5,605 nucleotides of DNA, taken from contig JAITFM010000079.1 of assembly GCA_031281335.1 (NCBI GenBank), forward strand, positions 1 through 5,605. The letters run 5' to 3'. A program made the position numbers and the translations under genes. This document shows, piece by piece, positions 1-4,686 of this stretch; positions within the stretch are counted from its first letter, which is position 1; every line of letters starts with the position of its first letter. This DNA comes from Rickettsiales bacterium (GTDB lineage: Bacteria > Pseudomonadota > Alphaproteobacteria > Rickettsiales > Anaplasmataceae). Below the pieces are notes generated by a model that saw only the letters and a list, made by a program, of their open reading frames with translations, had not been told where the DNA came from and made no database searches.

Positions 1-540
1 TTTCGTTTCCGGTAACAGAAAAAGCAGCAAAATCCAGGAGATTAAACAAAGTATTGTAACACTTGCATAATTGCCACGCCATCCCACAACTTCATTGATG
101 AAACTGCCCAAAACCGGTGCAATTGCCATGACAACTGTGAGAACAGAATTCATGATTCCGATAAACTTCACCGCTTCGTCGCCTTTATAACTATCTGCAA
201 CGATTGCAAATACAACTACAGATGTGCTAACACCAATGCCTTGAATAAAACGAGAAATTAAAAGCCAAAGAACTGATGGTGCAAAAACACAGCCAACAGC
301 ACCAACGAGCAGCAAAGTGTTACCTATGATCATAATTCTCCTTCTGCCATAGCATTCAGACAATGGACCAAAGAATAACCCTCCTATGCAAAAACCCAGG
401 AAATTATAAGCAATAGTTAATTGAATTGTACCTTCCGACACATTGAAATAGCGCACCATATCCGGAAAGCTAGGTACAGAAATATCAACTTCAATGAACT
501 TAGCAATCAAAGATAAGATCAACAGAAAGGGTAGTAGCAT
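1..540 (-). CDS. Bcr/CflA-like MFS efflux transporter, N-terminal half (runs off the left edge)
   Basis: Reading leftwards from an ATG at 538-540, 180 codons stay open to the window edge, so the C-terminal half is missing. The product is very hydrophobic, with about six membrane segments separated by short loops, the expected N-terminal six-helix bundle of a major facilitator transporter. Residues 58-73 match MFS motif A between helices 2 and 3 (GPLSECYGRRR), with Glu62 where Asp is usual. Residues 141-155 (APVLGSFINE then GWR) resemble the helix-5 region typical of the Bcr/CflA subfamily, whose members are about 400 residues and export drugs or small metabolites by proton antiport across the inner membrane. 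The substrate cannot be read from the sequence. An in-frame TTG at 550-552 is an alternative start; the frame is closed by a stop at 553-555. The gene lies downstream of asd on the same strand, 263 bp away, with no clear promoter of its own. Confidence 0.88.
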   Translation of the reverse strand, partial: MLLPFLLILSLIAKFIEVDISVPSFPDMVRYFNVSEGTIQLTIAYNFLGFCIGGLFFGPLSECYGRRRIMIIGNTLLLVGAVGCVFAPSVLWLLISRFIQGIGVSTSVVVFAIVADSYKGDEAVKFIGIMNSVLTVVMAIAPVLGSFINEVVGWRGNYASVTILCLISWILLLFLLPETK

Positions 541-803
541 TAAAATCTTCAACTAATGGATAAAAGTAGCGCATCTAAAACGTTTAGCAAAGAATATTTT
601 TCATTATTTCACCAAAACTGCTGGAAATACTCACGTAAAGAAGTAACGGAATCAGGATAGGCTGGACACCAGCAAGAGAAATACAACAACCATACGCGTT
701 AAATTAAGGGCAAATTTTCAAAAAACATAGTTGATTCAATATTGAAATAACTCTTCCCGCTGTTATTGTCCCTTAACTTGAGCATATGTAAAATATTCGT
801 GCA
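541..803. other. Spacer between asd and the MFS gene with small palindromes and a broken short frame
   Basis: No convincing gene is present. The stretch holds a perfect 12-bp palindrome TTCAATATTGAA (735-746). It is followed by a 6-bp inverted repeat AATAAC/GTTATT (746-751 with 762-767), which could act as a weak terminator for asd on the minus strand, although no proper T-run follows. A small hairpin GCTGG-ACA-CCAGC sits at 661-673. On the minus strand a frame from ATG at 726-728 to a stop at 609-611 is interrupted once, by TAA at 699-701. It looks like decayed coding sequence or chance. No strong promoter for the MFS gene was found here. Confidence 0.5.
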
Positions 804-1859
804 TCACGCGCTGCCATTTGGTGTACAGGAATTATAGCGTTCCCTCGCCAAAATTTCTAGAATCTGCACTATATTTAATGCTGCACCTTTACGCAGATTG
901 TCAGCCACTATCCACATGTTTAATCCGTGTTCAACTGTGTTGTCTTTTCTAATACGCGATACATATACAGCGTCCTCTTGTACAACATCAATTTGAGTTG
1001 TATATTCGCCACCTTCGCGCCTATCATACACTAAAATTCCATTGTCTTCGGTTTCACTTAGCACTCTACGAGCTTGTTCTTCAGTTATAGACTGGTAAAA
1101 CTCTACATTTACTGCTATAGCATGACCAATAAAAACGGGCACCCTCACGCAAGTTGAAGTCACTTTAATATCTTCCCCTAAGATTTTTTTTGTTTCCTCT
1201 TGCATTTTCCATTCCTCTTTTGTGGAGCCATCTTCCATGAATTCTCCTATGTGAGGAATACAATTAAATGCTATTTGCTTAGGAAATATCTCGGGTTTTT
1301 TGGTTTCATTCATAAAGATCTTTTTTGTCTGATGATAAAGTTCATCCATTGCTGCTTTACCTGCGCCAGAGGTCGATTGATAAGTTGAAGCAACAATTCT
1401 CTTTATTTTTGCCTTTTGGTGTAATAAGTGCAGTACTAGCAACATCTGTATTATAGTACAGTTTGGATTGGATATTATGTTGTGGTTTTTGTATTCCATG
1501 ATTTTTCCTTTATTAATCTCTGGAATGATCAGCGGTACACCTTCTCTTATCCTGAAATGGAAACTGTTATCTATTACGATACATCCTGCCTCAGTTGCGA
1601 CTGGCACGTATTTTTCAGAAACATGAGCTCCAGCGCAGAAAATGGCTATATTGACTCCAACAAAGTCATAATCTTCAAGACATGAGACAGTTAGTTCTTC
1701 ATCACCAAAACTTATCTTTTTTCCCTTTGATTTTTTTGATGCGAGTACTATAATAGAATCTATCGAAATTTTTTCTTCGTCTTGAAACTCAGCAAGTATA
1801 TTCAGTACCTCGCGTCCTACTCTTCCTGTTGCTCCAACAACAGCAATTTTATGTCCCAT
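804..1859 (-). CDS. asd: Aspartate-semialdehyde dehydrogenase
   Basis: This cytoplasmic enzyme makes L-aspartate-4-semialdehyde from aspartyl phosphate with NADPH, the branch point to diaminopimelate/lysine, threonine and methionine. In a Rickettsiales genome its main use is probably diaminopimelate for cell-wall precursors (inference). The 351-residue product has the usual family length. An N-terminal Rossmann fold carries the nucleotide-binding loop GATGRVG (residues 9-15). The catalytic cysteine is Cys134 in SNPNCT. Gln161 in YQSTSGAG, Arg239 in CVRVPV and His246 in GHA occupy the expected catalytic and substrate-binding positions. The HGLNMWIVADNLRKGAA block near the C-terminus (residues 311-327) is also typical. 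The start is supported by an AGAGG ribosome-binding site (1869-1873) nine bases upstream and a good promoter beyond it. The gene looks intact. It diverges from the 1998 gene and precedes the MFS gene on the same strand. Confidence 0.97.
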   Translation of the reverse strand: MGHKIAVVGATGRVGREVLNILAEFQDEEKISIDSIIVLASKKSKGKKISFGDEELTVSCLEDYDFVGVNIAIFCAGAHVSEKYVPVATEAGCIVIDNSFHFRIREGVPLIIPEINKGKIMEYKNHNIISNPNCTIIQMLLVLHLLHQKAKIKRIVASTYQSTSGAGKAAMDELYHQTKKIFMNETKKPEIFPKQIAFNCIPHIGEFMEDGSTKEEWKMQEETKKILGEDIKVTSTCVRVPVFIGHAIAVNVEFYQSITEEQARRVLSETEDNGILVYDRREGGEYTTQIDVVQEDAVYVSRIRKDNTVEHGLNMWIVADNLRKGAALNIVQILEILARERYNSCTPNGSA

Positions 1860-1886
1860 ATAGATGAACCTCTAACTTAAAGTTAT

Positions 1887-1914
1887 ATTATATTTTCACC
1901 GACAAAATTTACAA
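1887..1914 (-). promoter_or_regulatory. asd promoter
   Basis: On the minus strand TTGTAA (1909-1914) lies 16 bp before a perfect TATAAT (1887-1892). Transcription would begin near 1880, about 20 bases ahead of the asd start and just before its AGAGG ribosome-binding site. This is a textbook sigma-70 layout, called from sequence alone. Confidence 0.6.
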
Positions 1915-1932
1915 TTGTTTTAATATTTTTAC

Positions 1933-1960
1933 TTGCAATTAACTATAATTTAGTTATTCT
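1933..1960 (+). promoter_or_regulatory. Candidate promoter of the 150-residue protein gene
   Basis: TTGCAA (1933-1938) is followed after 16 bp by TATTCT (1955-1960), placing a start near 1967, about 30 bases ahead of the ATG at 1998. A perfect TATAAT also occurs at 1944-1949 but has no good -35 at normal spacing. The region is very AT-rich, so chance matches are likely. It is divergent from the asd promoter. Confidence 0.35.
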
Positions 1961-1997
1961 TATGCAAGATTAGTAATATTACGTGGTAAAGTGAGAG

Positions 1998-2450
1998 ATG
2001 AGCAAAAAATATGATGAAACTAAGGTTAAACCTGCAACATCTACACCTCAAGGACCTAAGGGAACCAATGAGTCAAGAATTCAAGTGACAAGAAGGAAAT
2101 TTCCGAATTTTAATGATGAAAGGTATTCTGTAAAAACTGTTAAAACACGGTTTCTGGAAACAGGACAACAGCCTTCAAAGCTAAGGAATTTCTTAAAATT
2201 AATACCAATTATAGGAAAGTCCTTAGCAAAAGTTTTCACGCCCGAAAAAATAGAAATTATCAGCAACCCTATATATGAAAGCAGGGAGGCATACGAAGCA
2301 TATAAAAGGTCACGAAACAAATACTATAGTGAAGCGAAAGGTGAGGCAAAAATAATTCGCACGGGTGGTAAGCACGAGAAAGGAATAAGCAGTAAAGTTA
2401 AGCAGGGTAGTGTTGAACGAGTGGAACATGAGAAAAGTCGTGATTCATAA
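1998..2450 (+). CDS. Hypothetical basic protein with an NPIYE motif
   Basis: I do not recognise this 150-residue protein as a member of a named family. It starts at ATG 1998 behind a weak purine-rich GTGAGAG ribosome-binding stretch. Residues 1-40 are polar and rich in Thr, Pro and Lys, probably disordered. Residues 62-80 (LRNFLKLIPIIGKSLAKVF) form a basic amphipathic helix rather than a full membrane span. Residues 85-112 contain IEIISNPIYES and a Tyr/Lys/Arg-rich helix. The last 40 residues are highly charged, with several Lys, Arg, Glu and Ser. There is no signal peptide. A charged, flexible C-terminus and a Tyr motif resembling EPIYA would fit a secreted host-directed protein, but that is only an inference. 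Composition resembles the neighbours, and no paralogue lies in the window. It is followed by its own hairpin terminator, so it appears monocistronic. Confidence 0.8.
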   Translation: MSKKYDETKVKPATSTPQGPKGTNESRIQVTRRKFPNFNDERYSVKTVKTRFLETGQQPSKLRNFLKLIPIIGKSLAKVFTPEKIEIISNPIYESREAYEAYKRSRNKYYSEAKGEAKIIRTGGKHEKGISSKVKQGSVERVEHEKSRDS

Positions 2451-2462
2451 GTATCTTATCTA

Positions 2463-2484
2463 AAAAGCCCCTAGCTGTGCTTTT
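2463..2484 (+). terminator. Probable intrinsic terminator of the 1998 gene
   Basis: AAAAGC (2463-2468) can pair with GCTTTT (2479-2484) across a 10-base loop, 13 bases after the stop codon. The right arm supplies the T-stretch, and the next bases are GTTG. The hairpin is short and only moderately stable, but its position is right. Confidence 0.45.
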
Positions 2485-2579
2485 GTTGCGTAGCAAGTGG
2501 AGTTACACCAGTCCCTACCACACAAGGAACGAGCAGATAAAAGTGGAAAAAGCTACCCAATAGAAATGAAAAAAACTAC

Positions 2580-2608
2580 TTGACAATCGCCACTAGTCCC
2601 CTTACAAT
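2580..2608 (+). promoter_or_regulatory. Consensus sigma-70 promoter of tandem unit 1
   Basis: A perfect TTGACA (2580-2585) is separated by 17 bp from TACAAT (2603-2608). The start would be near 2615. The core aligns closely with a second promoter at 2899-2927: both share TTGACAA, a CCCCTTA block before the -10 and a downstream AATT-TGGGT stretch. No annotated gene follows, so the transcript is probably a small RNA or a very short message. Confidence 0.6.
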
Positions 2609-2614
2609 GGAATT

Positions 2615-2850
2615 GTGGGTGTTTTAGGCTTAAAATTTATCTTTAATCTTGTATTAAATGACAAAAGCACAGTATAAAACAAGGCGTGTTATGTTTAATT
2701 TTTGCAGCATGGACACTGCATGTCTTTATAAATTTTTGTCTACATTAGCTGGACCTCGCTTATTAAGCGATGTAAGAGAGAACCGGACGCCAAGTTTTTG
2801 AGAGAACAGTAAACAACTCACATCACGGGGTTTCTTTTGTCTTTTTTCTT
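2615..2850 (+). ncRNA. Candidate small RNA, tandem unit 1
   Basis: The inferred transcript runs from the start expected for the 2580-2608 promoter to a T-rich tail (2831-2850). Visible structure includes TGCAG/CTGCA with an 8-base loop (about 2702-2719) and CGCTTA-T-TAAGCG (2757-2769). A purine-rich strand AGAGAGAACC (2775-2784) can pair imperfectly with GGTTTCTTTT (2829-2838) just before the T-run. ACGCCAAGTT (2787-2796) and GGGTTTCTTTTG (2828-2839) recur in unit 2, in the same order. The alternative is a short message: an open frame of 47 codons lies inside (2658-2801). I do not recognise a named RNA family. Confidence 0.35.
2658..2801 (+). CDS. Possible 47-residue small protein inside tandem unit 1
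   Basis: ATG at 2658 opens 47 codons to TGA at 2799-2801. The peptide is mildly basic, with a Cys-containing middle (FNFCSMDTACLYKFL) and a C-terminus NRTPSF. There is no Shine-Dalgarno sequence upstream and no family that I recognise. The preceding promoter gives a leader of about 43 bases, so translation is possible. The frame may equally be chance within a non-coding RNA. The second unit has no equivalent long frame, although its conserved ACGCCAAGTT block would read TPSY followed by a stop in the matching frame. Confidence 0.2.
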   Translation: MTKAQYKTRRVMFNFCSMDTACLYKFLSTLAGPRLLSDVRENRTPSF

Positions 2851-2898
2851 AATTAGTTAAAAATTTAACCAATCCCATTTTTTTCACAAAAAAATTGC

Positions 2899-2927
2899 TT
2901 GACAAGTTTTGACATTCCCCTTATCAT
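2899..2927 (+). promoter_or_regulatory. Consensus sigma-70 promoter of tandem unit 2
   Basis: TTGACA (2899-2904) and TATCAT (2922-2927) are 17 bp apart, the same geometry as unit 1. The start would be near 2934. The -35 lies within CTTGACAAG (2898-2906), whose reverse complement CTTGTCAAG occurs at 2963-2971 inside the transcribed part. A second TTGACA overlaps the spacer at 2909-2914. Confidence 0.6.
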
Positions 2928-2933
2928 AAAATT

Positions 2934-3037
2934 ATGGGTATTTACAACCCCAAGGTCAGCTACTTGTCAAGTGTATAGAGCATTAACGCCAAGTTATTAA
3001 AATAGATATTGACCAGGGTTTCTTTTGCTTTTTTTTT
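2934..3037 (+). ncRNA. Candidate small RNA of about 100 nt, tandem unit 2
   Basis: The predicted 5' and 3' parts of the transcript pair with each other. AACCC (2946-2950) pairs with GGGTT (3016-3020), and GGTCA (2954-2958) with TGACC (3010-3014), with only CAA against A unpaired between them. This 10-bp closing stem is followed by TCTTTTGC and a run of nine T (3029-3037), as in a terminator that closes a structured RNA. An inner hairpin TAAC-GCCAA-GTTA lies at 2984-2996. There is no open frame of useful length. The unit shares promoter, ACGCCAAGTT and GGGTTTCTTTTG blocks with unit 1. I do not recognise a named RNA family. Confidence 0.42.
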
Positions 3038-3094
3038 CGTTTAGCTTAGGTTATGCAACGTGTCTACTCTCTGTTTCACCATGAAACAATTGAA

Positions 3095-3122
3095 TTGACT
3101 TTATATGAACAATCAGTATAAC
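3095..3122 (+). promoter_or_regulatory. tRNA-Glu promoter
   Basis: TTGACT (3095-3100) lies 16 bp before TATAAC (3117-3122). Transcription would start near 3129, ten bases upstream of the mature tRNA end, a short leader typical of a single tRNA gene. Confidence 0.55.
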
Positions 3123-3138
3123 TTAGTTAACTTATATT

Positions 3139-3210
3139 GACTCTTTCGTCTAGTGGTTAGGACACCACCCTTTCACGGTGGTAACACGGGTTCAAATCCC
3201 GTAAGAGTCA
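3139..3210 (+). tRNA. tRNA-Glu (UUC anticodon)
   Basis: The 72-base gene folds into a complete cloverleaf. The acceptor stem pairs GACTCTT (3139-3145) with AAGAGTC (3203-3209), with discriminator A at 3210. The anticodon stem is CCACC/GGTGG (3165-3169 with 3177-3181) around loop CTTTCAC, giving anticodon TTC at 3172-3174. The T arm is ACGGG-TTCAAAT-CCCGT. The 3' CCA is not encoded and must be added after transcription. Its product is the substrate of the GltX enzyme encoded downstream, although the two genes are separated by more than 1.4 kb, including a gene on the opposite strand. Confidence 0.97.
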
Positions 3211-3594
3211 CTCGTCATGTTTTATGAGCTCCTCTTTATAGTACTTTTAGCACAACGCAAATCCGCCACGATAGCCTATTTTAATCGCCTATACATAGGA
3301 CCTTTTGCTTCTAACTACTTACCCAAAGTTTACCATTTTCTTTCCATAATCTGTTAATTCTCCACTACTTTTCTCAAAAAGTTAGATACTTTTTCGCTAT
3401 TTTGAGAAAAGTAAATAAATGCATTTGTTGTGACGCTAAAGACGACCTGTTTTTGCATAAACATGGTTGATCTAGTTAAGATCTAATTCGATATTAAAGA
3501 AGCGTAGAGTAGTACACCTCACCTGCAGCACACTACCCGCATTTTTACTTTTTCACATTCAGCCTACATAGTAGCCATAACGAAACCTTCCAGG
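3211..3594. other. Non-coding spacer between tRNA-Glu and the LRR gene
   Basis: No coding frame of useful length is seen on either strand. It contains the long inverted repeat at 3366-3413, a small hairpin GATCT-AGTTA-AGATC (about 3468-3484) and a GTAGT/ACTAC inverted repeat near 3508-3536. A clear terminator for the tRNA is not obvious. A small AACC-TTCCA-GGTT hairpin (3584-3596) overlaps the stop of the LRR frame and could be a weak terminator on the minus strand. Confidence 0.5.
3366..3413. repeat. Perfect 14-bp inverted repeat with a 20-base loop
   Basis: TACTTTTCTCAAAA (3366-3379) is the exact reverse complement of 3400-3413. Inside, AAAAAGT (3376-3382) can pair instead with ACTTTTT (3388-3394), giving a competing inner hairpin that leaves a 10-bp outer stem. 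No T-run follows on either strand outside the arms, so it is not a standard terminator. It may be a palindromic element remnant or a processing or transcription-end structure for either flanking gene. Confidence 0.75.
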
Positions 3595-4187
3595 TTAACG
3601 GCATTGTGATCTACTGATTATCTCAATATCACTACCGTCAAAACGTAAAGAGCCCAGTGACTGGTTAAGCGATATTGGCGGTCGTACTTCACCAAACCTA
3701 CTGCCTGGACATGTAGTTTGATCATTGGCAGCAGCTTGTTCTCTATTACGTCTTTTTTCTAATGAAGTGAGAATACGTTTCTCTGCATCTCCTCCATCAA
3801 TTTTGTTATACTGTAAGTCAAATTTAATAAGACGTATAAGATTACTATTAGCTAAGGCTTCTACACCTTTATCACCAATTCTGTTCGCAATTAAATTAAG
3901 TAAAGTAAGACGTATAAGGTTACCATCGGCTAAGGCTTCCGCACCTTTGTCACTAATGCTGTTACGCCCTAAATAAAGATAAGTGAGGTTTGAAAGATTA
4001 CCATTAGCTAAAGCCTCTGCACCTTTTTCATCAATTTCATTGCACCCTAAATCAAGTGAGGTAAGATGTGTAAGCCTAGCTAAGTAATGTGTGTGTTATT
4101 TTGTAAAAAGCCTACTAGTTCTTTTATATTAACTTTAGCCCATGATATTTCTAAAGCGTTACCTTTTACATACTGGTTGAAATTCAT
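3595..4187 (-). pseudogene. Leucine-rich repeat protein gene, frameshifted after codon 30
   Basis: Translation starts at ATG 4185-4187, behind a very strong ribosome-binding site, and gives 35 residues (MNFNQYVKG...NNTHIT) before TAG at 4080-4082. A second frame, open from 4095 to the stop at 3595-3597, has no start codon near its beginning. It encodes three leucine-rich repeats of 26 residues (pattern LxxLxLxxNxIxDKGAEALAxGNL), a degenerate fourth repeat, and a polar tail of about 65 residues. The two frames overlap at an AC dinucleotide run (4088-4096); removing one AC unit would join them into a protein of about 197 residues. The repeat type resembles the ribonuclease-inhibitor/NOD-like class. 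Such proteins bind other proteins, and in endosymbionts they are often suspected host-interaction factors, but no target can be inferred. It may be a decaying gene, or one switched by repeat slippage. A sequencing error is also possible. Confidence 0.75.
3832..4065 (-). repeat. Three tandem 78-bp LRR-coding units
   Basis: Exact spacing of 78 bp is seen at the conserved GCTAAGG/GCTAAAG block, which begins at 3851, 3929 and 4007. On the minus strand the units run 4065-3988, 3987-3910 and 3909-3832, each encoding 26 residues. A degenerate fourth unit covers about 3831-3754. DNA identity between units is high in the part encoding GDKGVEALA-like residues, so recombination could change repeat number. 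Confidence 0.85.
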
Positions 4188-4191
4188 TTTA

Positions 4192-4198
4192 CCCTCCC
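4192..4198 (-). promoter_or_regulatory. Strong ribosome-binding site of the LRR gene
   Basis: GGGAGGG on the minus strand is four bases from the ATG at 4187. It is the strongest Shine-Dalgarno match in the window and fixes the start of the N-terminal frame. A possible upstream promoter has a perfect TTGACA (4241-4246), but the -10 at the right spacing is poor (TAAGGT), so I do not call it separately. Confidence 0.6.
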
Positions 4199-4199
4199 A

Positions 4200-4490
4200 T
4201 TATCATATTATGAAAACACCTTAGATGGCATTCCAGTAGCTGTCAACTACTTTATGTGATGCTAAATTATATAAGATTTGTATGTAAAGAAGCTCACATA
4301 CCTCTTTTCTAAGCAGCTTTTTTTGTCGAGCTGTAGAGCCTCCCGAGCTGTTCACTCCATAATATCGGTATCTTGTTTTTCTTGAAGTTTATCAATTTTA
4401 GATGGTCTGGTTGGGATTCAATATGTCTTCTTGTAAAAATTTGGCTTATCTTTTACATCTAAACAGCATTAACACGATTTGGTTTTTTGT
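4200..4490. other. Decayed spacer upstream of the LRR gene with minus-strand frame fragments
   Basis: On the minus strand a GTG-initiated frame of 44 codons (4355 down to 4221) encodes a basic peptide containing STARQKKLLRKEVCELLYIQ. It overlaps by a few bases the end of another short frame (4417 down to 4352) containing SKIDKLQEKQDTDIME, and a stop precedes that. The pieces read like protein, but they are broken and unrecognised, so I treat them as the possible remains of one gene. CGAGCTGT occurs twice (4327-4334 and 4344-4351). Nothing else is supported here. Confidence 0.3.
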
Positions 4491-4499
4491 AGATGAGTG

Positions 4500-4525
4500 A
4501 TTCAATAGGAATTACCCTATTGAAT
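4500..4525. repeat. Inverted repeat upstream of gltX
   Basis: ATTCAATAGG (4500-4509) pairs perfectly with CCTATTGAAT (4516-4525) across a six-base loop. A T-run begins about ten bases later (4536 onward), so it is not a close match to an intrinsic terminator. It lies roughly 100 bp upstream of the gltX promoter. The outer TTCAATA/TATTGAA sequence also occurs as the palindrome at 735-746. Confidence 0.7.
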
Positions 4526-4628
4526 TCTGTGATATTATTTTTTGTAACACTGTTATAAACATCATAGTAAGGGAGGCTGGAGGAATTTGCTAAGTGGTTT
4601 TTCTATGCTACCGTGTTGCGCAACTGCT

Positions 4629-4658
4629 TTGCTTGCTTTGGCCATATATTTATATAAA
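4629..4658 (+). promoter_or_regulatory. Candidate gltX promoter
   Basis: TTGCTT (4629-4634) is followed after 18 bp by TATAAA (4653-4658), predicting a start near 4665 and a leader of about 20 bases before the gltX ATG. The -10 side is strong and the -35 moderate. No good Shine-Dalgarno sequence is visible in this short leader. Confidence 0.45.
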
Positions 4659-4686
4659 ATTAAAATAAATCAGAACCATAAATTGG

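Noticed and set aside
1200..1685. Open frames on the plus strand at 1200-1388 and 1482-1685
   Set aside because: They lie antisense within asd, which has complete family motifs; the peptides look like shadow translations with no ribosome-binding site.
2081..2320. 79-codon minus-strand frame within the 1998 gene
   Set aside because: Antisense to a longer frame with a plausible start, promoter and terminator; its hydrophobic look comes from the complement of charged codons.
3725..3976. 83-codon plus-strand frame opposite the LRR gene
   Set aside because: It repeats with the same 78-bp period because it is the reverse of the LRR units; the minus-strand reading shows clear LRR structure.
3832..4065. 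Regular 78-bp repeats as a possible CRISPR or satellite array
   Set aside because: There are no unique spacers between repeats, and the units encode leucine-rich repeats in an open frame.
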